A stretch of 64,000 bases of DNA from an uncultured Bacteroidales bacterium (GTDB lineage Bacteria; Bacteroidota; Bacteroidia; Bacteroidales; UBA932), in assembly GCA_934691625.1 (NCBI GenBank), contig CAKUTA010000009.1, positions 1 to 64,000 on the forward strand, read 5' to 3'. The translations under genes and the position numbers were made by a program. The notes beneath the pieces were generated by a model. The model ran no database searches and was not told the origin of the DNA. It was given only the letters and a program-made list of their open reading frames with translations. Of this stretch, positions 37,412-46,595 are shown piece by piece (position 1 is the first letter of the stretch; every line of letters starts with the position of its first letter).

Positions 37412-37419
37412 TACATTTG
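37412..37419 (+). promoter_or_regulatory. -7 box of the DUF3575/DUF6562 operon promoter
   Basis: TACATTTG matches TAnnTTTG exactly. The predicted start near 37426 places the G9 tract within the first 25 nt of the transcript. Confidence 0.6.
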
Positions 37420-37430
37420 TAAAGTTTTAA

Positions 37431-37449
37431 CCCCTTGATAGGGGGGGGG
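37431..37449 (+). repeat. G9 tract with facing C4 in the operon leader
   Basis: CCCC (37431-37434), a six-base loop and nine G (37441-37449) lie 20 bp before the GTG start of the DUF3575 gene. The G tract could pair with the C4 or with CTCCC at 37464-37468, which abuts the start codon. Tract length could therefore alter translation; this is inference. Confidence 0.5.
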
Positions 37450-37468
37450 TAATAGAAATCATACTCCC

Positions 37469-38680
37469 GTGAAACGAATAATAACACTACTGCTGTTAGC
37501 GCTTTTTTGCGTGTCTGCATCTGCCCAGCAGATGTCGGATTCGTTACGGGTGTATTTTCGTCAAGGCTATTCTGCATTCGATCCGGGATATCGTAACAAC
37601 CAGTCCCGTGTGGACGCTTTCATCGCCAGGGTCAAGGACTTCCAGAAAGAGTCCGAGGCATTCGAAATCCTCAATGTCACATACAAGGCAGGAGCATCTC
37701 CTGAAGGCACCCTCGCCATTAACCGGAAAATCTCCGGGAAGAGAAGCGCGAACCTTACCGCCTATCTCCGCAGGCACCTCACATTCTCGGACAGTACGCT
37801 CCGCATTGAAGACGTGGTGGAGGACTGGGACGGACTGGCTGAACTTGTGGAACGTTCATCCATGCCATACAGAGATGAGGTCCTGGCATTGCTCCGGCAG
37901 GAGACAGGCTCGGAGAGGCTGAAGAAAGAACTTCAGGGGCTTCATGGCGGAGCGGTGTGGCGCTATATGAATGACAAGCTGTTCCCCGAACTGCGGGCAT
38001 TCAATGTATATATAGAGGTAGGCGTGCGTAATCCTGAACTTCCTGTCCCTGAGATAGCGGATGCCGAACCTATGCCTGATGAACTCTTTCCTGTCCTGGA
38101 CGACTCGCTGACAGTAAGCCGGATACAGATGCCTGAACCGGCTCCGGAATGGACACGCAAGCTGCGCATAAAGACCAATGCGATAGGATGGGCGATGTTC
38201 ATGACAAATGTCGCAGTCGAGATTGACATTACCCGTCATCTGTCTTTCCAGCTTCCTATATGCTATTCCGCGGTCAACTACTTCAGCAGGGAGCTGAAAT
38301 TCAGAACATTCGCGGTGCAGCCAGAATTCCGCTGGTGGTTCACGAAACCGGACGGGCTCTTTCTGGGAGCACATTTCGGCACGGCATATTTCAACTACGC
38401 CACGAAAGGCGACTGGCGTATCCAGACCGGTTACGGCGACCGCCCTCTCTGGGGAGGCGGCATTGCTGCAGGCTACAGGATGCCTCTGACCAGGCGCAAT
38501 CCTCGCTGGGAAATGGAGTTTTCACTTGGCGGCGGAGTCTATGATGTTTACTATGACCGCTTCTATAATGAGAAGAACGGCCCTAAGGAGGGCAGCTACC
38601 ATACCACGTTCATAGGCATTGACCATGCCGCGGTGACGTTCTCATACAGCTTTGACTTGAAAAGAAGGAGGGGCAGATGA
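37469..38680 (+). CDS. DUF3575 outer-membrane protein with OmpA-like segment
   Basis: The 403-residue protein starts with GTG and a signal peptide ending ASAQ. Residues 60-105 (VTYKAGASPEG, then NRKISGKRSANLTAYLRRH) resemble the peptidoglycan-binding OmpA-C motif. Residues 230-400 are beta-rich with alternating aromatics (LSFQLPICYSAVNYFS, GLFLGAHFGTAYFNYATKGD) in the manner of DUF3575 barrels. DUF3575 genes often head fimbrillin-type operons in Bacteroidales. A role as outer-membrane anchor or export component for the lipoproteins that follow is inferred. It overlaps the next gene by 4 bp (ATGA), indicating translational coupling. Confidence 0.8.
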   Translation: MKRIITLLLLALFCVSASAQQMSDSLRVYFRQGYSAFDPGYRNNQSRVDAFIARVKDFQKESEAFEILNVTYKAGASPEGTLAINRKISGKRSANLTAYLRRHLTFSDSTLRIEDVVEDWDGLAELVERSSMPYRDEVLALLRQETGSERLKKELQGLHGGAVWRYMNDKLFPELRAFNVYIEVGVRNPELPVPEIADAEPMPDELFPVLDDSLTVSRIQMPEPAPEWTRKLRIKTNAIGWAMFMTNVAVEIDITRHLSFQLPICYSAVNYFSRELKFRTFAVQPEFRWWFTKPDGLFLGAHFGTAYFNYATKGDWRIQTGYGDRPLWGGGIAAGYRMPLTRRNPRWEMEFSLGGGVYDVYYDRFYNEKNGPKEGSYHTTFIGIDHAAVTFSYSFDLKRRRGR

Positions 38681-39822
38681 GACGTGCATTGAAAGTATTT
38701 GCCGCAATGTTGGCGGCATTGGCATTGTCTGCATCCTGCGCCGTTCACGAATGGCCTCAGACCCTTCCTGCCGATGCCACGCTGAAGCTGGATTTCGACA
38801 CGGCATTGCCCCAGTTCATTGTCCTGGATGTGAACGACACGAGGGCGTCGAAGGACGGACGCGACTATCATATACGCTATGTCGTGGAGGCCTACAGGAA
38901 GCTCGGTGACGGTTCGTTCGCGACGACCCCTTATCGCAGATATGTTTTCACCAAGGACGATCTCTCAGACCTGAACAATGAAGTGACCATCAGCATTGAC
39001 GAGGGAACTTATGACTTCTACGTATGGACGGATTTCGTGGACAGGAACTCGACCGAGGACTTCTACTATGACACCGGCAACTTCCGGGAAATCAGCCTAC
39101 ATGGTACCTATGAGGGGAACAATGACTTCCGCGATGCATTTGTGGGACACAGGGAGCTGACGGTGGAGCGTCTCGGCGCATTGGTGCCTCCGGTCATCGG
39201 GACAGTGGCAATGGGGCGTCCGCTCGCCAAGTTCGAGTTTATCACGACAGACCTGCAGGAGTTCATCACCAAGGTCATAACTGATATGAAGAAGAAACAG
39301 GATCAGGAAGCTGCCGGCGGGACGAAATCCGCTGATATTAAGGACAATGCTTCAGTAACGGATGATTCTGGGACAGCCGATGAAAGCTCTGGCGGGACAA
39401 AGGGCGATGACGGCACGAAAGGGGATGGCGACAGCAAGTCTCCTGTGGTGGACCTGAAGAAATACAATGTGGTGTTTTATTATACGGGCTACATGCCGTC
39501 AGTATTCAATATGATGGATAACAGGCCTTGCGACTCCAGGACGGGAGTTTCATTCGCTTCCGACATCACGCTTCTGGATGAGCACAATGCGCGTCTCGGC
39601 TTCGACTACGTGATGGTGAACGGCAAGGAATCCAGCGTCATGGTGGCTGTAGGGCTGTTCGACGAGGAGGGCACAAGGCTGTCAATGACAAATCCGATAG
39701 AGGTGCCGCTGAAGCGCAGCATGCTGACCACAGTGAAGGGAGGATTCCTTATGCAGGACACTGGCGGAGGTGTCGCGATAGACCCGAAGTTTGATGGGGA
39801 ATTCAATATTATAATACGCTGA
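38677..39822 (+). CDS. DUF6562-type lipoprotein
   Basis: The 381-residue product has a lipoprotein signal (LALSASC, Cys 21). The segments YDFYVWTDFVD (near 110), DAFVGHRELTV and MGRPLAKFEFITTDL (near 185) recur in the N-terminal halves of the next two genes (VFWAQAEG, RDAF, RPFAQLN). The three therefore share a fimbrillin-like DUF6562 domain. A Gly/Lys/Asp-rich low-complexity insert (about residues 208-255) interrupts the domain. This protein lacks the beta-helix part of its downstream paralogues and may be the base unit. Start overlaps the DUF3575 stop. Confidence 0.72.
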   Translation: MRRALKVFAAMLAALALSASCAVHEWPQTLPADATLKLDFDTALPQFIVLDVNDTRASKDGRDYHIRYVVEAYRKLGDGSFATTPYRRYVFTKDDLSDLNNEVTISIDEGTYDFYVWTDFVDRNSTEDFYYDTGNFREISLHGTYEGNNDFRDAFVGHRELTVERLGALVPPVIGTVAMGRPLAKFEFITTDLQEFITKVITDMKKKQDQEAAGGTKSADIKDNASVTDDSGTADESSGGTKGDDGTKGDGDSKSPVVDLKKYNVVFYYTGYMPSVFNMMDNRPCDSRTGVSFASDITLLDEHNARLGFDYVMVNGKESSVMVAVGLFDEEGTRLSMTNPIEVPLKRSMLTTVKGGFLMQDTGGGVAIDPKFDGEFNIIIR

Positions 39823-39922
39823 TACATAAAAAATAGATGTAGTATAGCCTCGTCCTTTAAATGACCGGGGCAAGACTATGGACACTATGAAACAAATATT
39901 AACAATTAATAATTACAGAACT

Positions 39923-42199
39923 ATGAACAAAAATCTATTGAAATCTTTCGCGGCTGCAGCGCTGTCCGTTCTGGCCATGGCCTGCGCGAAAGAGCAGGTT
40001 TCACCGGTTTCTGGTGATATTTGCGAAGCGACATTTGATGTCTATGTGCCGGGAGGAATCAGCACAAAGGCTATAGCCGATGGTACTACTGCCAAAGAGC
40101 TCTGGTATCAGGTATTCGACAAGGACGGAAATGTTATTGCTGGCTTGGAAAAGACAAAACACGAGTCCCTGCTTTCAGATAGACAAACATCCGTATCTAT
40201 ACAGCTTGTGAAAGATCAGACTTACAATATCGTCTTTTGGGCACAGGCTGAGGGACAGACATGTTATCAGTTTGATGATTTGAGAAAAATTACGGTTGAT
40301 TATACCGCTGCGAAAGCAAACGATGAATCCCGTGATGCTTTCCTTGCTGTAAAGAATATTACTGTGAATGGACCGATAAATGAGACAGTAGAGATGAAAC
40401 GTCCATTTGCTCAGCTCAATATCGGAACAGCAGATGCAGCAATCGCTGCGAATGCGGGGGTTGTAATCAAGACTTCAAAGGTCGAGATGAAAGGACTTCC
40501 GAATATTCTCAATACTATTGAGGGTACGACGGATGGTGCAGAAGATGTGACATTCGCAGATAATGATGTTCCAGCATCCACGGAGGTCCTTTCTGTCAAT
40601 GGTAAGGAATACGCGTATCTGGCAATGAACTACATCCTAGCTCCGGCAGAAGGGAAGGAAATATCAGATGTGAAGGCTACTTTCACGGCAGAGGGTAAGG
40701 ATCCTGTATCTCTGTCAGCCTTCAGCGTGCCGTTCCAGCGGAATTATCGTACCAATATCATAGGTAACATCCTCACTAACTCTGCAGACTTCAATGTCAT
40801 TGTAGTCCCTGGTTTCGAGGATGGAGATAAGATATATGATCCATATATCACTACTCCTGATGCGCTCCAGGCGCTTTTTGACAATGGAGGTGCTGGAGCA
40901 TTGACTGCTGATATTATTCTGGATAAGACTGTCTCTGTCGCTGCTGGCAAAGAAGTTACTCTCGATCTTAACGGTAAGTCTATCAATAATACGGAAGACA
41001 TTTGGGATGATACCTCACACCATAATTGGTCTCTTATCTCGGTAAAAGGAGGAAGTCTTACAATTAAAGGTGTAGGAGTTCTGAAAGCTAAAGAGAATGA
41101 TTGCTATGCAGTGGATGTTCAGGACGGCGGACACGTTATTATCGAGGATGGTGAGTATATCGGCAATATCCATGCTGTATATGTGCAAGAAGGAACAGCG
41201 GAAATCCGTGGTGGAAAATATAGCGTTCAGCAGAAATATCCTGACGCGTCAAAGGCTGATGAATTTGTCCTTAACTGTTATGATCGCAACCGCGCGAACG
41301 GTACTGCGAAGATTATTGTCACAGGCGGTGATTTCGTAAACTTCAACCCTGCCGATTGCCAGGCCGAAGGTGCTCATACGAACTTCCTTGCGGAAGGCTA
41401 TCATTCAACGAAAACCGAGTATGGCGAAGATAAGACCATTTGGACCGTCGAGGAAATCCCTGCTTTGACCACGCAGGAGGATTTCAATTCTGCTATAACT
41501 TCAGCTTCCACTAATACGCCTGCAATGGTAAAATTGGCTTCAAATGTTACTATGACTTTGGATAATGGCATTGCAGATGAGAAAGATAAGAGCCGTAATA
41601 TAACTTTTGTCGGTGACGGCACCCAGACATTTGATGTTATTACAAATACAAAAACTGCTGAGGGTGGACAGCTGAATTACCAGCGTGGCTCATCGTTCAC
41701 TTTCAAGAATTTGACTATTAAGGCTGGTGAGGGCAATTTTGACGGAGTGGTATGTGATGAACTGACTTTTGAAAACTGCACAATAACAGGCAAACTTACT
41801 CTGTATGGTAAGGCGACTTTTGTGAATTGCGTATTTGAAAATACGATGGCAAATCAGTACTCCATCTGGACTTGGGGGGGGACAGATGTTAAATTTGAAG
41901 GTTGTACTTTTAACACTAATGGTAAGGCTGTTCTTCTTTATGGTCAAGCAACTGCAGAAAAGCCTACTAATCTCGTAGTGACCAAATGCACATTTAATGA
42001 CAGAAATAATGGCACTATAGGCAAGGCGGCTATTGAGATAGGTAATGACTATAACGCCACATATTCTTTGACTGTTAATGATTGTAATGTAAATGGCTTC
42101 GCTGCTGGTAAAAACACTGATAGCAAACTATGGGCAAACAAGAACAGCATGGATGCAGAGCATCTTTCTGTAACAATTGATGGAAATAAAGTGCTTTAG
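39923..42199 (+). CDS. DUF6562/beta-helix lipoprotein, copy 1, with in-frame G8 tract
   Basis: The 758-residue protein has a lipoprotein signal (VLAMAC, Cys 20) and an N-terminal DUF6562-like domain (about 25-300: VFWAQAEGQTCYQFDD, RDAFLAVK, KRPFAQLNIGTAD). A long right-handed beta-helix-like part (about 315-750) follows, rich in repeated rungs such as GHVIIEDGEYIGNIHAVYV and LTFENCTITGKLTLYG. Such helices are common in adhesins and glycan-binding proteins; no catalytic residues were recognised. The G8 tract (41874-41881) encodes the WGG of WTWGGTDVKF near residue 651. ATG 39923 is used because it begins the signal peptide. It is paralogous to the next gene, with near-identical DNA in the middle. 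Confidence 0.78.
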   Translation: MNKNLLKSFAAAALSVLAMACAKEQVSPVSGDICEATFDVYVPGGISTKAIADGTTAKELWYQVFDKDGNVIAGLEKTKHESLLSDRQTSVSIQLVKDQTYNIVFWAQAEGQTCYQFDDLRKITVDYTAAKANDESRDAFLAVKNITVNGPINETVEMKRPFAQLNIGTADAAIAANAGVVIKTSKVEMKGLPNILNTIEGTTDGAEDVTFADNDVPASTEVLSVNGKEYAYLAMNYILAPAEGKEISDVKATFTAEGKDPVSLSAFSVPFQRNYRTNIIGNILTNSADFNVIVVPGFEDGDKIYDPYITTPDALQALFDNGGAGALTADIILDKTVSVAAGKEVTLDLNGKSINNTEDIWDDTSHHNWSLISVKGGSLTIKGVGVLKAKENDCYAVDVQDGGHVIIEDGEYIGNIHAVYVQEGTAEIRGGKYSVQQKYPDASKADEFVLNCYDRNRANGTAKIIVTGGDFVNFNPADCQAEGAHTNFLAEGYHSTKTEYGEDKTIWTVEEIPALTTQEDFNSAITSASTNTPAMVKLASNVTMTLDNGIADEKDKSRNITFVGDGTQTFDVITNTKTAEGGQLNYQRGSSFTFKNLTIKAGEGNFDGVVCDELTFENCTITGKLTLYGKATFVNCVFENTMANQYSIWTWGGTDVKFEGCTFNTNGKAVLLYGQATAEKPTNLVVTKCTFNDRNNGTIGKAAIEIGNDYNATYSLTVNDCNVNGFAAGKNTDSKLWANKNSMDAEHLSVTIDGNKVL
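41874..41881 (+). repeat. G8 homopolymer in beta-helix gene copy 1
   Basis: Eight G read as TGG-GGG-GGG. One extra G gives a TAA four codons past the tract. One fewer G gives a stop about 40 codons on. The loss would remove the last 35-100 residues of the helix. Confidence 0.65.
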
Positions 42200-42223
42200 A
42201 AATAACACAAACACAAAATCAAT

Positions 42224-44497
42224 ATGAAATCAATCAAGTATTTGGTAGCGGCTGCGCTCGCATTGCTCGCAGTCGGCTGTAACAAGGAGTCCGTAACGGA
42301 AGTTCCTGACGGACAGATGGTAGATGTTACCTTTACGGCAGCATTGCCTGGAGAGGAACTGGCTACCAAGGCCATCGGCGATGGTCAGACGGCCAAGAAG
42401 CTCTATGTGGCAGTCTATGAAAATGACGATGCCAAGACGAAACTGGATCTCAACCAGGAAAAAACTTTCACGGATCTGAAGACCACTGTGACCTTCAGCC
42501 TCGTGAAGGGCAAGACCTATAACTTCGTGTTCTGGGCACAGGCCGAGAACGGCGCACCTTATAGCTGGGAGAATGACGATCTTAAGAACATCAAGATCTC
42601 TTATGACAATGCGTTGGCAAATGACGAGACCCGCGACGCATTCTATGCTACCCGCAAGGAGCTGAAAGTCAATGGCGCTCTCACCGAGACTATCAAGCTT
42701 TACCGTCCTTTCGCTCAGGTGAACTTCGGTACAGCTGACTATACTGAAGCTGTCGTAGCCGGTCTGAAGCCTACCAAGAGCGTATTCTCCGCTACGTCAG
42801 TGGCTACAGAGTTCGACACATTCGAGGCCGAAGGAAAAGCGGAAGCAGATGTGACATTCAAGGAGGCTGCTCTCCCGGGCGAGACACTCGTTACCAAGGA
42901 AGGCAATTATACCTGGATGACGATGAACTATATCATCCCTGCAGGCAAGCAGGGCGAGAAGCATATCAGCAACGTTGCCGCTGAATTCATTGCTGACGCT
43001 GGCAGCGTGAAAGTTTCAGCCCCTCAGGCTCCTGTCCAGAACAACTACCGCACGAACATTCTCGGTAACCTCCTCACCTCACAGGTTATCTTCAACGTTG
43101 AGATCGTCCCTATCTTCAACGAGCCGGACAACGACATTGACCTCGTGAACATCAAGAACGTCGAGTCCCTGAAGGCCCTCTTCGCCACCGGCGGCTCAGC
43201 AAAACTTGCGGAAGACCTCGTGATAGATGAGACCGTCTCAGTGCCTGCAGGCGCAGAAGTCACCCTTGACCTTAATGGCAAGACCATCAGGAATACTGAA
43301 GATCTTTGGGATGTGGCTACGAACTGCTGGTCTCTCATTTCTGTAAAAGGCGGCACTTTGACAATCAAGGGACAGGGCTCAGTTACTGCAAAGGAAAACG
43401 ACTGCTATGCCGTTGATGTTCAGGATGGCGGAAACGTCATTGTAGAAGGCGGCGAATACGTCGGCAATATCCACGCAGTCTATGTGCATGATGGTACGGC
43501 TGAAATCCGTGGTGGCAAGTACAGCGTTCAGCAGAAATATCCTGACGCGTCAAAGGCTGATGAATTCGTCCTTAACTGTTTAGATGGCAATCATGCAAAC
43601 GGAACAGCAAAGATTATTGTCTCTGGCGGTGAATTCGTAAGCTTCAACCCTGCCGATTGCCAGGCCGAGGGTGCTCATACAAATTTCCTTGCTTCTGGCT
43701 ACAAGTCAGTGCAGAAAGGCGATAACTATGTCGTAGTGCCAGCAAACCAGACCACTGTTTATACCGAGGCCGAACTTGACGAGGCTATTGCAGCAGTTGA
43801 AAAAGGAGTCAAATCGGAGATACTCATCGCTGCCGGTACATACAAGAATGTGATTGATGTTCGCTCAGATAAAGTCATTACGTTCAAGCCTGCTGTTGAA
43901 GGTGCATCCGTAGTCCTCGGTGGCGTCAATGGTGCAAGCAATGGCACTGAGACATCTTGCGTATTCGAGGACATCACTTTTGATAATTCTATCCAGGAGG
44001 CTGGCTGGTTTGTCGGTACCGCTCAGAATATTTTCCCTTGCGTAGGCGTTTGGGGGGGGCAGTACACCTTCAAGAACTGCAAGTTTATTGTTGATGGTAA
44101 TTCTGGTAAGGAAACAGGAGTGATGACCTGGTGGACAATCAAGGACTGCAAGACAGCATTGACATTCGACGGCTGTACATTCGAGGGAAAGGATAATCAC
44201 GCTGAAGCTCGTGCAATGCAGATTTATGGCCACGTTGATCTTGCTGTTCTGAACTGCAAATTGGCTACAGCCAAGAGGTATGCGATAAAGTATGCCGCTA
44301 ATGAGGGTTATACAGCAAACATTAAGAATTGCGAAGTTTCTAACTGTGAATATACAGTAGAACTTGGATCTGCAGACTACCCTGGAAGCAAGTACACGGT
44401 TAATTTCGAGAATAATACTCTTGCTGGAGGCATCGCTGACTACAAGATTGCTCACGAAGAAGGCGCAGCCATCAATGGTGGCGTAGCGAAGAACTAG
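42224..44497 (+). CDS. DUF6562/beta-helix lipoprotein, copy 2, with in-frame G8 tract
   Basis: The 757-residue paralogue of the preceding gene begins 24 bp after its stop. It has a lipoprotein signal (LLAVGC, Cys 19) and a DUF6562-like domain (VFWAQAENGAPYSWEND, RDAFYATRK, YRPFAQVNFGTADY). The beta-helix part shares the segment GGNVIVEGGEYVGNIHAVYV. After about residue 500 the two copies diverge strongly. The G8 tract (44052-44059) again encodes W-G-G, in VGVWGGQYTF near residue 610. A 44-bp block at about 43520 matches copy 1 exactly, which suggests recent duplication or gene conversion. The gene ends before a terminator. A surface display role is inferred. Confidence 0.78.
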   Translation: MKSIKYLVAAALALLAVGCNKESVTEVPDGQMVDVTFTAALPGEELATKAIGDGQTAKKLYVAVYENDDAKTKLDLNQEKTFTDLKTTVTFSLVKGKTYNFVFWAQAENGAPYSWENDDLKNIKISYDNALANDETRDAFYATRKELKVNGALTETIKLYRPFAQVNFGTADYTEAVVAGLKPTKSVFSATSVATEFDTFEAEGKAEADVTFKEAALPGETLVTKEGNYTWMTMNYIIPAGKQGEKHISNVAAEFIADAGSVKVSAPQAPVQNNYRTNILGNLLTSQVIFNVEIVPIFNEPDNDIDLVNIKNVESLKALFATGGSAKLAEDLVIDETVSVPAGAEVTLDLNGKTIRNTEDLWDVATNCWSLISVKGGTLTIKGQGSVTAKENDCYAVDVQDGGNVIVEGGEYVGNIHAVYVHDGTAEIRGGKYSVQQKYPDASKADEFVLNCLDGNHANGTAKIIVSGGEFVSFNPADCQAEGAHTNFLASGYKSVQKGDNYVVVPANQTTVYTEAELDEAIAAVEKGVKSEILIAAGTYKNVIDVRSDKVITFKPAVEGASVVLGGVNGASNGTETSCVFEDITFDNSIQEAGWFVGTAQNIFPCVGVWGGQYTFKNCKFIVDGNSGKETGVMTWWTIKDCKTALTFDGCTFEGKDNHAEARAMQIYGHVDLAVLNCKLATAKRYAIKYAANEGYTANIKNCEVSNCEYTVELGSADYPGSKYTVNFENNTLAGGIADYKIAHEEGAAINGGVAKN
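44052..44059 (+). repeat. G8 homopolymer in beta-helix gene copy 2
   Basis: Eight G read as TGG-GGG-GGG at the same Trp-Gly-Gly position as in copy 1. Gain of one G gives TGA about 14 codons on. Loss of one gives a stop about 25 codons on. Both would remove about 140 residues. Confidence 0.65.
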
Positions 44498-44522
44498 CGT
44501 TATCTTTCATAGCCATGTTTAA

Positions 44523-44550
44523 GGGTGCGGCATTAGCTGCGCCCTTTTTT
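44523..44550 (+). terminator. Terminator of the DUF3575/DUF6562 operon
   Basis: GGGTGCGGC pairs with GCTGCGCCC (9 bp, two wobble pairs) across an ATTA loop and is followed by six T, 25 bp past the last stop codon. Confidence 0.9.
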
Positions 44551-44620
44551 GCTTTGCACCACCTCTTGCATCCCCTCCGTCAGGCCTATAAGCGTCCGAT
44601 AAAGTGCATCTTGTAAGGTA

Positions 44621-44672
44621 TATAAAGTTAACCAGGCTTTGATCGAAGTTGTCAAAGTCGGGTAACTTTATA
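44621..44672. repeat. 52-bp inverted repeat
   Basis: TATAAAGTTAACC and GGGTAACTTTATA form the outer arms, and CTTTGA/TCAAAG forms an inner stem. It lies in a gene-free region after the operon terminator. It could be a mobile-element remnant or a structured transcript end. Confidence 0.5.
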
Positions 44673-44721
44673 TCGAAGTCGATGAACTTCGTACGAAGGC
44701 GCTTAGCGTTGATTGAAGTCC

Positions 44722-45020
44722 TTAGAGTCGTCCTTCTTTCCAGTTCTCGGGCAGCAGCCTGATGGCATCAGACCTGCCGTTCTCGTATTCCGAGATTCTC
44801 CGGATTACAGTAAGCCTCCGCTCGCTATCTTTCAAATTCCTCCTCCCGCTCGAAGTCATCTGCCATACTTATCCTGACCATCTGGACATCTCCGGTTCGT
44901 TGAACCTCTTTCGTCAGACTTCGCCCTCCGTCCTTCGAATATCTCCTCCCGCTCGAAGTCTGCTACCGTTCTTATTCTGACCCTCTTGGCATCGGTAATG
45001 ACTGCATTGATTTACGGTAA
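44722..45020 (-). pseudogene. Decayed small gene with a duplicated segment
   Basis: On the minus strand two copies of a short coding segment lie about 101 bp apart (44943-44992 and 44842-44890). They translate as VRIRTVADFEREEIFE and VRISMADDFEREEEFE. The second is followed, after a frame change, by VIRRISEYENGRSDAIRLLP ending at the TAA at 44722. No frame is open across the whole stretch, so this appears to be a small gene broken by stops and a frameshift. I do not recognise the family. An intact 45-codon ATG frame (44722-44859) exists but mixes frames and is unlikely to be real. Confidence 0.4.
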
Positions 45021-45654
45021 CTGGCAGTATTACAGCCGGTTAGGTGCTTTCGCCCCTTCCCCGTGAGATGCCCAGACCCATGTTTTTATAGTGGTCTTGG
45101 CTTTTGATTGGTGCTGTAATTATTTAATATATAGCGTATTACATTAAATCGGCATATCCCGGAGGTTCCGTTTTTAGCCCATGCTTACCCCTACATTACC
45201 CTTCGGAAGCATCTGTCCCTTCTTGCCTGGTTGCTGTCGGCATGGCGACATTGCTCACCTCCATAAATATTTAAACGGAAGTATGCATTTAGACTTGTAA
45301 ATCATAGTGCCTTTTTATTAATTCATTGATTTATAACTATTTAGTGTTTTTTAATAATATATTTGACGATTTTAAAAAAAATGCTAATACGCTGATATTT
45401 AATTAATTAGCCCAAAAATGCGTCTTGGTTTGTTTACGTTATTAGGTACAAGCCTGAATTGCATAATTCCATATTTAAAAATCTTCCGAAAAAGTTAAAA
45501 ATCATATATTTTTTGCATGTCTCGGGTCACTTTTCGATGAGAAATCCGGATGGGCTTCATAGATTTGCCTCCGTGGTCTGCGGACCACATTGTCGCATGT
45601 GGCATGGAACTGAAGCTCTGCGGCTTGCATTGTTTAACTTAAAATTGTAATTTT
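45021..45654. other. Gene-free AT-rich region before the Rpn nuclease gene
   Basis: No supported gene. An imperfect hairpin (45070-45080 with 45092-45101, then TTTT) could be a terminator, and TGGTC/GACCA forms a small hairpin near 45572-45585. The part from about 45285 to 45510 is strongly AT-rich and may hold the promoter of the next gene; no exact -7 box was found. Confidence 0.4.
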
Positions 45655-46569
45655 ATGACGGCTATTGAAGGCAGGTACATTGACCCGATGCTGGACTGGA
45701 GCTTCAAGCGGCTATTCGGGACGGAGATGAACAAGGACATCCTGATCGGATTCCTGAATGTGGTGTTCCCGGAGTACAGGATAAGTGACATCACGTATAT
45801 TCCGACGGAGCAGCTGGGCATGATGTCGGGTGACAGGAAGGCGGTGTTCGATGTCCTGTGCAGGACTGATGACGGGAAGGATTTCCTGGTGGAGATGCAG
45901 CGGTGCTACCAGGAGCACTTTTATGAGCGGGCATTGTTCTATACCTCGTTCCCGATAATGAAGCAGGGGCGTAGCCGCCTGGAGGGTGAGACTGGAACGT
46001 GCACATGGGACTTTGCGCTGGACGGTGTGTTCTTCCTTGGCGTGCTTAACTTCAGCAGCAGCGATGACGACCGCGTGGTCCACCGCTTCCGCCTCATTGA
46101 TACGGAGAGCGGCGGTCTGATGACAAACAGGCTCGAGTACGTGTTCGTGGATGTGTCCAAGTTTCATAAGAGCGAGGAGGAGCTGGAGACGGACATGGAG
46201 CGGTGGGTGTACCTGCTGAAGAACCTGTCCCGTCTGCTGGAGCGTCCTGCGACATTGCGAGACAGGATATTCGGCCGCCTATTCGAGGCGTCGGAGATAG
46301 CCATGATGGATGATGTAGAACAGAAAGAATACGTGAAGGCAATGAATACAGAAAGGGATCTTATGCTTCAGATGCGCTACATGAAGAAGCAGGGGCGCGA
46401 GGAAGGTCTTGCTGAAGGCATGAAAGCGGCCGAGCGGGCACGGGCCGAAGCCGAGAAGGAGAAGCTGGTGATTGCCGCGAACTTCCTTCGGATGGGTGTT
46501 TCATGTGAAGACGTCGCGAAGGCTACGGGGCTGGAGTACAATGTTGTCGCTGGGTTGAAAAAGGGATGA
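45655..46569 (+). CDS. Rpn-family PD-(D/E)XK nuclease/transposase-like protein
   Basis: The 304-residue product belongs to the Rpn/PDDEXK_2 group (recombination-promoting nuclease, often annotated as a transposase). The opening YIDPMLDWSFKRLFG is diagnostic. The catalytic pattern is D66 (VFDVLC) and E80-x-Q82 (FLVEMQRC). The C-terminal third is highly charged, with ERARAEAEKEKLVIAANFL, and ends in an HTH-like segment (MGVSCEDVAKATGLEYN). Rpn enzymes are DNA endonucleases reported to promote RecA-independent recombination; mobility is uncertain. A partial second copy lies just downstream, and decayed sequence lies upstream. Confidence 0.9.
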   Translation: MTAIEGRYIDPMLDWSFKRLFGTEMNKDILIGFLNVVFPEYRISDITYIPTEQLGMMSGDRKAVFDVLCRTDDGKDFLVEMQRCYQEHFYERALFYTSFPIMKQGRSRLEGETGTCTWDFALDGVFFLGVLNFSSSDDDRVVHRFRLIDTESGGLMTNRLEYVFVDVSKFHKSEEELETDMERWVYLLKNLSRLLERPATLRDRIFGRLFEASEIAMMDDVEQKEYVKAMNTERDLMLQMRYMKKQGREEGLAEGMKAAERARAEAEKEKLVIAANFLRMGVSCEDVAKATGLEYNVVAGLKKG

Positions 46570-46595
46570 CTTTTATTGAAGCGTGAGAGGCGTCG

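Noticed and set aside
20710-45250. Shared GCATGGCGAC word in two non-coding regions (near 20710 and 45240)
   Set aside because: The match is about 10 bp with no extended similarity or common fold, so it does not support a repeated RNA family.
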